From the NCBI RefSeq assembly GCF_003073045.1, contig NC_037597.1, forward strand, positions 26,736,158-26,800,157: a DNA stretch of 64,000 nucleotides. Direction: 5' to 3'. The notes below the pieces were generated by a model that made no database searches, was not told the origin of the DNA, and saw nothing but the letters and a program-made list of their open reading frames with translations. Origin of the DNA: Pomacea canaliculata (lineage: Eukaryota > Mollusca > Gastropoda > Architaenioglossa > Ampullariidae). This document shows positions 11,302-22,483 of this stretch, piece after piece. The number at the start of each line of letters is the position of its first letter. Position 1 is the stretch's first letter. Both the position numbers and the translations under genes were made by a program.

Positions 11302-14300
11302 ATGACTATTCTCAGAGATGATCTCGGTCTCTCGCAGACAAGAAGAAACAACACTGTAAGTACAGACAATCATGACGACCGGCGAACGTTTGTCTCCAAC
11401 GTCACGCCTGCAGCCAAACATTTCGCCGCCAAACGTGTTTCTGATTCCACACTGGTCTCCATCTCTCTGGAATCCAACGGCAGCAACAAATCTCAAGCAG
11501 ATGCTGAGGTCGGTTTTCGTCGGTCTGGTGCTCGAGGTCGCCCAAGGTGTGGCGGTGTGACGACTTTCACTGTTCTATTCAGTATCTGCAGCATTTTGGT
11601 GTCAGCCCTCCACAATTACCTGCCTTCACAGGTGAGTTTTCCGACTTCTCCGTTGTTTCCTTTGCTAGTTTCTTCATAAAATTTTAAAAATCAAGTTGAA
11701 AGAAACCATCATCATTATTCAAAGACTCTTTTGTCGAACTAATTGTTAAACAGTCATCGTTATCAATTTTTTGACAATGCATAATGTCTACACTTCGTAA
11801 TTATATTTATATTTTACCTGCTGCCTTCATCTCTTTCTGAATTCTGTTCCTTTTTTTCTCGTCGTCCTCATTATTATTCTTAGTCATTCTTGTTCTCAGA
11901 TTCCTAGCATTGAAAAAGAATTCGGCATTAGCAGCACTAAGAGCGGCCTGCTGGTCAGCGCCATTCAGATGGGCTACCTTTCCGCCTGTCTGTTCCTGGG
12001 CCACCTGTGCAAGCAGACACATATCCCGCGTTTTCTCGCCTGGACGGTGTTCGTCTTCGGCATGGCCGGCATCGTGCCCGCGCTGGTGGAGTTCGCCGTT
12101 CATCCGACTTTGCCCAAGAAGTCCGGGTCCTCGATCACTCTTGTCAATGCGTCCTCCTCGTCTGAGGCGTGGCGACAAGTCAGCACGCAGTCGATGGGCT
12201 TGTCGTCCTCCACTTTCAAACAACAGCTTGCTTTCAACACAAGTATAGATTATATTCAAAATTCATTATCATCGTCAATATCATCATCAACAAGAGAAAT
12301 ATCATCGTCGTCCTCCTCTTCCTTGTCATCTCCATCACCGTCAATATCTTTGTCATCAATGTCACCACACCTGCCATCGCCACGGCCACCTCCACCCTTA
12401 CCCGCATTTTCCTCCTCCCAATTATCATCATCCTCTGGTCCATCACGTGCTCCAGCTAGTACCGAAATCCTCCCCGATGGTTCGACGCATGCGACCAGAT
12501 CGTATGACACGCTTGCCACTGAGGAATCTGTGACCGAAGCAGTCTTGCTGAGCTCAGTCGATCCCCCTGAGTCCTCCGAAGTAGGGTCACTTACTCTTTC
12601 TCATGCAGCCTCCTCAGTTAATCGCCCCCAGCCCTTCTCTGCCGCTCCCCTAGGGCTTGGGCAGTCCCTGTCCTTCGGCATGACGTCACCCGACCTCTCG
12701 TCTGCCTCGTCCAACGAGCCTGATACGTCGGCCACTTCGTCACGTACGCACTCTGAGACTGTGACCTTTGCAAGGCTTTCGGTGACGACCATCAAGACGT
12801 CGTTTCCATCATTTCCACCATCATCTCATCCATCGGAGGTGTTTCATTCAACCACAAATTTCTCGCGGAATACACATCTCGCAGATCTTGCATCATCTAC
12901 AGACTCGTTGTCGTCTGGCTCTCCTCCAACCTCGCAATCTGACCACCAGGAAAACATCACATCTCTTTCGTTGTCCCCTCGCTTCTCATCTGGCACACCG
13001 ACATTGCTTACCAGCAAGCCCCAGACTACATCTCAGTCAGACCCTTTACTGTGTGATCCTAACAGGGGCAAACATCCAAGTACTGACCAGCAGGGAAATG
13101 TGAATAATTTGCTTAACTCCCCTGCCGATGAGGACGAGGAGGAGGCAGCTCTAGGAAAGAAGAACAGTTGGATAGTCTGGTTGCTAGGAATCTGTCTCTT
13201 CATAATGGGCGCTGCACGGTCAGCAGAAATCTCTTTGCCCACGCACTACATCGACAGCAACCTGGACGACAAGTCTAAGACAGGGGTACTGGCAGGTGAG
13301 CGTTAAGAAAAGATTTTGACACACGCACCACTCCCTCAGTGTTAGAGCACAGAGTTAAATTTGCTAACGGCTCAGTGTCGACAAAAACTGCCTAATGATG
13401 TTTTTAATCTGACTAATGTTTGACCAGATTTTGCAAAATATTTATATAACCATCAAAACTTGGCCAAACTGGGTCAAAAGTTTGTCCATATTTGTCAGGT
13501 TCAAGCTGAAATTATCGGCTTTTTTGCATTGCATTTTTTATTTGTTCGGTGTGTGCTTCTGTATATACTATACTATACAGCGAGACGTGTGTCTATGTAG
13601 TTGTGAGGTCGCAAAGTGTACTTTTTACTCACAAAAATCTGTTACCATCCCTAACTGTTCCAGTCGACTGCACAAAATAATACGGGAGTAAAATAGCTTA
13701 TCAAAGGTTAGGTGTAATAGGATATTCGAAATAAGATTACGATTTGTTGGTAGGAAGAATGGGAAGATCATCTACTCTTTAATTAAGAGTATTTAGATTG
13801 CGGGGAAGGCCTGTAGTTTTTAATAAAGATTTTAAGAAAAATTGCGCCTTGTTAGAAATGCATCTGTTCTTCGATCAAACTAGTCAATGAAAATTCTCTT
13901 TGATGTTGTTTCAGGTGTTATCATGACTGCTCTTTTTTTTGGTCCTCCTTTTGCGATGCTCTTTGGAAGTTTCACCAGTCATCTCCCCGTTGATCTTTCG
14001 GGTAAATTTCAGTTTTCTCACTTACAAGAATGGCTGGATATTGTCCACCTCACTATTGACGCTATTAAAAAAAAAAAACGCTATCGAAACTATACATTCA
14101 TAAAATTTGGAAGCTGTATTTCTACTTATTCAATTGTTAAGAAAGGCTCATGGAAGAATTTCAATATTCAGACATTTCTTTTGTGTCTGACCCTTCTCTC
14201 GTTCTTTGTACTTACATGCACTTATCATATTTCGAACGAAGGAATACATATATGATGCACTGTTGTCTAAAACATGTTTCATGTCACAGACTCAAAGTTG

Positions 14301-16879
14301 ACGACAGACTTACTGTTATACATTAAACAATGCCATAGTTTCCCCTACCGATGCACTATGCATCGACCTTAAAAGAAAAGTGAGTTGAAATGTTCTGAAA
14401 CGTTTCTAATCAAATATTTCATTTCCTTTTACTTACAATAGTATATAAAACCCATACGCGCAGATTCCAGCAAAAGATGGCGGCCTTAACTTAATAGTCA
14501 TTTTGAATGGCCTTGTACTGCTACAGAGTAGTAATTCAGATAAGACTTAAGTAAACTAGTGTTTTGTAACCGGAAATGATTTAGAACGCCAGCTTAATCC
14601 CAAATTGTCATTTCACTTGATTCAGATACAGATTTTATATCTCAGTTTTCATAATTATCGTTTAAGGCCAGGTATCTCTTTCTGCTGAAGTTTGGATAGC
14701 AGTTTATGTCTCGTTGACAGCTTGCCTTGCAATATAAATTTTTAAAAAATTCTAAAGAAATTTCGGAAAAAATACTTAGCGTGATAATTATGGCGGCAAT
14801 GATGCTGGTACAGTATTAAACCATGATGTGTTTTCATGCAGCTCATTGTTTCCCGTCTTGTTGCATGTTAGACACACAAATTACGACAGATGACCCGCGG
14901 TGGATTGGTGCCTGGTGGCTTGGGTTCCTGATTCTAGGAGTGGCTAGCATTGCGGCAGGGATCCCAGTGTGCTTCATTCCCAGGACCACCAAGACTGTCC
15001 CTGTAAATGAAGAGAAAATGACTAGTGATGGCACTGTAGAGCTGCTGAAAGGTGAGTTTGACTCACTGTGCACTACAGGTGAGCCACGCCTTTCCTTGTG
15101 AATATTTGGTCTGGATTTAGTTTACAGAAGTTGAATTCAAAGATATAAATTAAAATATAAAAAGCCGCCTAACAGCCCTTCATACCGATTACAGTCTACA
15201 TCTTGCCGTGCATCATTCTTGTCTTCACCACAGATTTACCTCGCTCATTGTGGCGACTCGCCAAAAACCGCGTGGTGATGCTGGCGGCCTTGGCTCTCAC
15301 CTTTGCCTCCACGGCCAGCATCGGGTATATGGCCTTTGCCACTAAATACCTGATAAACCAGTTTCACTTGCCACTCAGCAGAGCAAACGTAGTTCTCGGT
15401 ATGTCCGTTTTCATTCATTCAATGATTCATTCGTTCGTTCATTCATTATTTTCGTTTACTCATTTATTCCTTATTTCATTTATTTATCTTTCGTTCATTA
15501 GTTCGTTTATTCATTCATTGTATTCCTTCATTGTTCCTTTATTGATTTGTTCATTATTTTTCGTCATTGATATTCAGTGATATTTTATTTTTCAGATCAA
15601 TAACTTATTGGAGGACTATCGATAAATTTACTTCAAATTTTCTTTTTATTTTTAAATCAACAGTGGCTGACAAAAATAACAAATTATTTTATTTATTGTT
15701 TAACCGGCTAAAGGAGTGTCCGGTGTGCTGACGGCTCTCCTGGGGACGTTTTTTGGGGGTCTGTTGTCTACGCGATTCAAGCTGGATGTGATGGGGAACT
15801 TGAAGCTCGGAGCAGTCAATACTTTGGTGGCCACAGTGGCCCAGCTCCTCAACTTGTTCTTCGGATGCACGAATCAGCATATCGTGGGATATGGGCATAC
15901 ATTGATTAACAGGCAAGCCTGCGCTTTGTCGACAAATATGTTCTAATGTGATTAGAAGCTGATGCTCTTCTACTTCCCAACCCCCCTACCCGCCTTCCAC
16001 AGAACCAGTGGCGTATGAAGATGCTCGGGAAGTGGGATGGGAATGGGTGCAAACTCCGTCCTCTCGCACATTACGAAAAAAAAGGAAGGGGTGGGTTAGT
16101 GAAGACATGCACACACGCACACGTACTCGGTGGTAGCATCACAACACATGCTGCGTTTAGTGTTGAACGACAAAGCGACACTTAACAAGAAACAAAACTC
16201 ATTGAAAAATGACTCACCCGCTTATCGCAATCAAAGACTACGTGTAAAAAAGCATAACTTTTCCTTATTTTGTTACTCTCATAAATACAAATTTGTCATC
16301 TCTCTCTCTCATCCTTTGTTAAACTTGGTCAATCGCTTGACAACATTGACTGTGCAATGAACCTACGAGTGTGGAATGCAGACAGCGACAGGGGACTTTT
16401 TTGTGGTGGTAATTTGATAAATGTACCCTGAAAAATATAACAAGGTAGGAAAATTTATCAGTCTTTGTTTTTTAACAGTTTGCATCAAACAGGCAAAAAA
16501 ACGTAAGATTTCTATCTTCATATCAATATTTTCTGTGCTGAAAATAAAACGTCTCTTTTTTAAGGTTTCACAAATAATAATATTTTCTGTTCTCTTACGG
16601 ATTCTTCTTTTTTTAGTTCAGGAGATGACATCAACTCTACATTTGACATTGCACGTGAGTGCTCCTGCAACACAAGCGCAGTGCTTGTCTCTTGTGGAGA
16701 CAACGGACAGAGTTATCTATCTCCTTGCTTTGCTGGCTGCCGCAACGTCACTGAATCGGTAAACGAAGTCCGAGCTTATTTAAGACAAATAGAGGAAGGA
16801 GAGAGAGAGATCGAGAGAGAGAGATCGAGAGAGAGAGATCGAGAGAGAGAGAGAGATCGAGAGAGAGAGAGAGATCGAG

Positions 16880-16937
<58 letters not shown>

Positions 16938-19281
16938 ACAGAAGACACATTTTTGACATTTGACAGTTGACAGTTGATCATGTTAATGTCAGAGATGTTA
17001 AACCACATCTATATAAAACCTTTTCCGTTATTTTTTAATGCGGAAATCTTTCTTTCAAAATTATAGATGACAGTCATCTATATTCACATTAATACTAAGA
17101 GTCAAGATAGGAACAGGAAAAAAGTGAGTGAAATGAGAGGTTTCCAGCATAGGCAAGAATAAACATACTTGTAGCAAATATTCGCAATAGTTTGATTATC
17201 GTGACTTCCCTCTAACAACTATTTAATAATTTTGATTCCTATCATAGATTTATGGAGAATGCAGTGAGGTGTCCGGAGGTTCCTTAATACCAGGGCTGTG
17301 TGACCCAGGCTGTGAGTTTTTCATTCCCTACATGGCAGTGTCAGCTGTGTCCGACGTGGCGACGGCACAAGCCCTGTTACCTCTCTACGTTGCTGTTATT
17401 AGGTACCCGCCTCTAATGTAGTTCGCAAGGCAAAATCTTCCTCCTCCCCACCATCATCTTCCTAATGGGAACAAATTTAATATCAGGTCCAGCGGTGGAC
17501 TGTGCATTTAACCGATGTGCCTCAACCAAAAATTCTCTGTTCAACCATATAATAAAACAAATTCAACTTACCAGGAACACTCGCAGTTTCTGACCATCTG
17601 TTGTAACAAGTACAATGCTATTCTATGTAAATGACTCCTCTCTTCCTCCGTCCGTCCACTCAATCTAAGACACAGCGTCCAAGAATTTCCAGAATTGATC
17701 ACCATCTTACGCAAATCACACGACACGTTCACTGGTGAGCGCTCAAAGTAAAAACTTTCAAAATACTTCAGAACCCTCTATAACTCCAAGAATAAATTAT
17801 CTTGTATCACTTTCATCCATAATAAAACCTTCAGAAGGATGCACACCACGCCAGCAATTCATTTTCCCCTCCACCGCACAACGGTACATACCGTCAACTC
17901 GATCCAAAACAGCAGAAGACTTTGTATTATCCGCCAAAGTGATGGTTGATGTAACAAACACCACCATTGGACAGGAAACGTCACGTGATCTACAACGCAC
18001 CTTCCTCAAATCAATTTTTTTTTAATCTATTTATTTCTTCTAACAATCAAATAACTTAGTGCACAGAATGGTAGAAATAACTTTTAATTATCGATGTTCT
18101 CATTACGAAACTCTATCTTGTCACCTTGACCTGTCTAATGTCAAGGGAGAGTACTGTCTCTCAAACTAGCGTGTGCCATGAACATTGTGTTTTATATGCG
18201 TGACCTTATTTTTTTAAAAACTGTTTTCAACATGACTAATCCCTATTTAAGACACTGGGGTTAATAATTGGTCGAATCTTTGCCTTTGTCTTGTTTTGCA
18301 GGAGTGTGGCGGAGACAGATAAGAGTCTGTCGGTGGCTCTGCTGACATTCCTTGTGACTTTAGGAGGTAAAGACAATATTACCAAAATAAATGGCAGTCA
18401 ACATGCGTAACAAGAACCATCGTATAATATTAATAATAGCTATTTCAGTTTGTAGTCCAGAGTAATTTAGAACAGTTTGGTTTACAAGTCCCTTATTGAG
18501 CAAGCAGCAACAGATGTCGCGAATAGCGAATTGTTTCCTTTAATGGGAAAATATATGATTCAATAGACGTATCTGTTTATGCTGCTAAACATGTGTGTTT
18601 GTGCACTCCTTAAACATCAAGACCTGGGATCTCTGTGATTAGTATATTCTCAAAGAAGATGGATAACAAATTAATAAACTAATAACCGTTAATGATGATA
18701 AGTCGTGTATGCTGGCCAAGGACCATTCTTAGAATGACACATAAGGAAAAACTAAATTTATTAGTCAAACACTCGTTCTTATTCCTCGTTCTTATTCGCC
18801 TTGTTAAGAACGCCCTTAAGAAGTGAGGTTCTCAAAAAGCCTTTACCATTACCCCAAGGCAACTGTTTAACAACAATAATGATGACAACGACAGCATAGA
18901 TAAATTTATGTCCTTCCACTTTTTCTATTATCAAATATAGCACCCAATAAAACGCCGTTAAAATTTCCCATTGTTGCAGGTTTTTTGCCTGGTCCAATCA
19001 TCTTTGGTCGCATGGTGGACAATGCTTGCATTGTATGGTCGGGGTCATCGGGTGATGGCTCCTGCCTCCTCTATGACAACGAGTTGCTCCGATACAGCGT
19101 AAAAGGTGCTGACTTGGCAATAAAAGCAATGACTGCTTTGCCTATTTTTGTGGCAGTTCTGTGGATCATGCGATCTCCAGACAGAGATGTCAAAGATGAC
19201 ATTAGCATCGATATTGACAGTCCGGGTACACCTGACAAACTTTTGGAAAAGAAAATACCGAATCTTACAACACGTCTGTAG
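11302..19281 (+). CDS. Organic anion transporting polypeptide (SLCO/OATP family), 10 exons
   Basis: A 12-helix plasma-membrane transporter for organic anions, with no closer subtype assignable. Coding exons: 11302-11631, 11900-13295, 13915-14001, 14872-15051, 15234-15398, 15714-15912, 16617-16758, 17248-17402, 18302-18366, 18980-19281. The total is 3021 nt (1006 aa) and all phases agree. The start is the first ATG after an in-frame TGA near 11260. The family signature DPRWIGAWWLGFL lies near residue 613, PGPIIFG near 910, and a Cys-rich Kazal-like loop (ECSCNTS through GLCDPGC) near 797-857. Helix 1 is about residues 87-108 and helices 2-3 about 125-180. Residues about 180-530, all in exon 2, form a Ser/Thr/Pro-rich loop where relatives have a few dozen residues, which explains the length (usual 640-750). 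Exon 6 uses a GC donor. A possible poly(A) signal is at 19753. Confidence 0.92.
12250..12460 (+). repeat. Coding (TCA/TCC)-rich low-complexity tract
   Basis: A run of tca, tcg and tcc triplets inside OATP exon 2, read as Ser runs (SSSISSSTREISSSSSSS and similar). It looks like a microsatellite expanded within the coding frame. The reverse strand is also open through much of it, but only as Asp-rich low-complexity sequence. Confidence 0.8.
15411..15520. repeat. (TTCA/TTCG)n degenerate microsatellite
   Basis: Imperfect tetranucleotide repeat (attcattcgttcgttcattc and variants) starting about 12 bases past the donor of OATP exon 5. Confidence 0.85.
15913..15918 (+). other. GC splice donor of OATP intron 6
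   Basis: The exon ends ...aacag and the intron begins gcaagc, the strong AG|GCAAG form typical of GC-AG introns. The next exon at 16617 (after tttttttag) restores the frame and gives the Kazal-like loop. I found no GT donor nearby in the required phase. Confidence 0.75.
16799..16932. repeat. (GA)n microsatellite with GATC interruptions
   Basis: About 130 bp of gagaga broken by regularly spaced atcgag units, 40 bp after OATP exon 7. Both strands are open across it (Arg-Glu on plus, Ser-Leu on minus), but this is a by-product of the repeat. Confidence 0.95.
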
Positions 19282-19752
19282 ATTATTACCGATATGCCTA
19301 TTTTCTTTTTTGTTTTATTCTGGGTTGCTGGATGACAAATCTCGCCATGAATATGAAGAACATCGAGAAATCCAAACAAGGTTTAGTCTTAACGGATTTT
19401 TTGCCCCAAGAGTTGCTTATACTTACTCTGCTGCGATGTCTCTTATGAGAAAAAAAAAAAAAAACCAAACTGCAATATAGTAACGACGCACGAAGAAATG
19501 AAACACTTTTGGGAAAGCTTATACTTTTTTAAAAAGAATTTTTTTTTATTTCAAGGGAAAATGCAACAGAAATCCCCCAAACATGTTTTTATTGATTTTG
19601 AGCTGCGTGCGACACCTGTGACAATGCTGCACATGTTTTGCTGAGTTTCTCTGTACTAAAAGAATTTATTTCATAAACCTTTAGATTTTTCCATTGCTGC
19701 TGTATGAATCATCCAATCTTTTTCGTTTTTCTGGTTAAGGATTAAAAATAAT

Positions 19753-19758
19753 AATAAA
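19753..19758 (+). terminator. Candidate poly(A) signal, OATP
   Basis: An aataaa hexamer 472 bases after the OATP stop codon, in AT-rich sequence. Other weaker hexamer variants lie nearby, so the true cleavage site is not certain. Confidence 0.35.
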
Positions 19759-20234
19759 AACCTACCATTGAGATGTGACATTTATTTTTCGTGAACTTCG
19801 ATTTATAACTGAGTGTAAATTAGTATAACCGTACATGTTCTGTTCACTTTTAGTACTTTAATGAATCAACTTTATCAAAATTTACTTTATGTAAAGTATA
19901 TTTAAATGTGTTTATTTTGTGATGTTGCATTAAAAGTTAAAGGATGAGTTACAGACATTAAACTATTTCATTAAACTACTGTCTGCTAAGTTTAGTGTCT
20001 TTCGATTAGTGCAGCACTGTAAGCTCATCTTCACCAGCGATCTGTATACATCTCTCTTGCCTCACCATGACTGCCCAACCTTGCTGTAACCCTTTTGATA
20101 CAATGTCATTGTGAGATTATTTTGCCTTTTCTGCCTTGTAGTTCTGTCTGTTGATAGGTGACTTATATAAGTCTGTTTAAAGGTGTGCTATGAGCATTTC
20201 TGGATCTGTATTTAGATGGTGGGTGAAATCTGCC

Positions 20235-20314
<80 letters not shown>
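20235..20314. repeat. (ATT)n microsatellite
   Basis: About 80 bp of near-perfect tat/att repeat with one phase break near 20272. Confidence 0.95.
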
Positions 20315-21791
20315 GTTCCACATTGTCAGCAAAAAGCAACAACCATTATCTAGTAGATGTCTCCTCACTCTGAACTCCCGCAGACTGACTGGTCAAAGAC
20401 TTTATACCGGCAGCTAGTTCCTAATTCAGATCGCAAATTCTGCAAAGGAGACAAAGACGCTTCACCAGAACAGACTCCGGGTATCCAGGGTAGTTTCGGC
20501 CATTCTCAGTGGAGGATATCAAGCTCAGCGGAACCCAGTTCGGCTGCTTGATATACCAACAGCTATACTGTTTTCGCACAAAACACTGTGGTGTACGTAT
20601 TCATCAAAGTCTAGTGGGGCAAGGCAGAATAGACAGAAATTATCAAATATTGAAGGCACTCAGATTAACTCACCACAAAAGAATAAGTTGTATTCGTTGA
20701 TGTTCTATTTTCGCACTATGCGAGAAAGGTTTAATGCAACCACGAAAAAACTGTTTAACCCCTCACTCCCTACAGCCAAATCATGCTTTGATGAGAAGTG
20801 AAATAAAAGGAGTTTCTGCATAACGTATTTCGAAAAGGCTATATATAACCTGTTCGGACGCTGTCTTGAGCCCTTGTCCCGAGCTCCGTTACAAGAACTT
20901 GCTTGGAATACTATATATGCACATAGAGAGCAATGACTTCAGCGGCTTGAGTGTCGGAGATTCATGCCTCGAGCTGTCTGCAGTTTAGAACGTTTAGAAG
21001 TTCATCAGCAGGGACAGGATCTGGATACCTCATAGATGGTGTACCACTGGAAAAATCCTGCGGTGGTAATTTAAATTACTTTAGCATACAAATTCGTACA
21101 TGTCTTGAATTTTCACTGCTATTGGAGTATATATACATAAATACATAAAATGCCTATATAACAATAGTAGTGCCAACATACGTATCATGAGGCTTGGTAG
21201 TTAATCTGATGTTCATTACTTTAAAAACATTGAATAGTGCAGGATTGCATTTTTTTGTCTTGACAATTTTTTTATTACATTTTCTTCATATTAATTTTGA
21301 ATTATATATGGCACTTATACTTTGGTGCAAACGTAAACAGTGTATATATAGTTGTTGACCAGACGTGAGTGTCATCTGCCCATATGGATGATTACAAAGT
21401 TTTACCCATCTGAGACTTTTCTCCCTGTCACGATTCGGGCTTGGAAATGATATGAACTTCACTTGTCCGTTCTCAAGTCTTTCGGGGTACCTAGAATCGG
21501 AGTTGCACAAACCCCAAGAGCATCTTTTTGTCTTGCTAAGTCAATGAGCGTATTGTTACTAGACATGCGAAATAAAATTAGCCTGCAAAAATTTTTTCCT
21601 TAGACTTCATAAGGTCGTTGTATGAGCAAAAATACTAAATACAATATTAAATGTATTCAGTAACGTAGGATTTATTGGTAATGATGTCTAAAGGCCATTA
21701 ATCTTTAAACAGTTCAATCTTCAAAATGCCATATTCTTAAAGTGTTCATGTTCATACGCTTGATAAATGCACGGTTGCTGAGACTTACGAG

Positions 21792-21804
21792 ATGGACAAA
21801 GCAG
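21792..21804 (+). other. MED6: Tentative first coding exon of MED6
   Basis: The chain starting at 22484 lacks a start codon and needs a preceding exon ending in one extra G. The sequence atggacaaagcag followed by gcaagt (a strong GC donor) would give M-D-K-A and then E-S-N-T-L-G. It fits phase and expected length, but an exon this short could match by chance. Confidence 0.3.
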
Positions 21805-22483
21805 GCAAGTTCTCCGTTAAAACTCACTAAACGGGTTCGATGACATTTTAAGTACCTCTGATTACCTGAATATTAGCGAAGTTATGTTCATTTGCTTCGT
21901 TTTCCTGACAGCTAAAACCCATGCATCACTAATTTACCTTACCTGATGTCGACGTCTTACGGCACAATAACAAACAGTTCCTTAGCTAGGGTTTACTTCT
22001 TTCGTTGGCAAACCTTTCAGTTTAAAATAAAAACACAAAATCCCCAGAAAAGTCAGCACATTTAGCTAAGGGTTTTCTTTTAAAATTAAAATATTAAAAA
22101 TATATTCCTTTTACACTTGGGCGATGTTTTGGTCATCTGCTATTTCAATAGAAAATTAAAATAAAAAATTATTTCAAGTTATCTCTAGCAAATGAATGTT
22201 GATGCATCACAAGCGCGACGATAGTCATGTACGTGCTAGTCGATGCAAAATACACTCATCACACATATTTTAAAAAGACCTTTAAAAAGACGAAGGATTA
22301 GTATTTCGAGAGAACAAACCATAATTTACCATTGCAAATGCCTTGTCAGCCATTTTTTTCATCTCATTGGTATAATTCACCAACTGCAGTCGTTTAGTTA
22401 GTGATTTAATGTGTTTGCATTGTATATGCATACACAATGATTCAATAATCATCTATCGTCGGGTGTGTTTCTATATTTAACAG

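Larger units (their letters stand above)
19282..21790. other. OATP 3' region and OATP-MED6 intergenic stretch
   Basis: The first 500 bp are AT-rich and probably OATP 3' UTR, with aataaa at 19753-19758 as a candidate poly(A) signal. An (ATT)n microsatellite lies at 20235-20314. The rest holds no gene or repeat that I recognise. Confidence 0.45.

Noticed and set aside
11807-12259. 150-codon minus-strand open frame
   Set aside because: Antisense to OATP exon 2, charged low-complexity sequence without family resemblance.
12234-12519. Asp/Glu-rich and Met/Ile-rich frames opposite the OATP Ser tract
   Set aside because: Shadows of the tca/tcc repeat; the plus-strand frame fits the transporter.
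16681-17008. Open frames on both strands through the GA tract
   Set aside because: They arise from the (GA)n microsatellite and lie in an OATP intron, apart from the true exon 7 edge.
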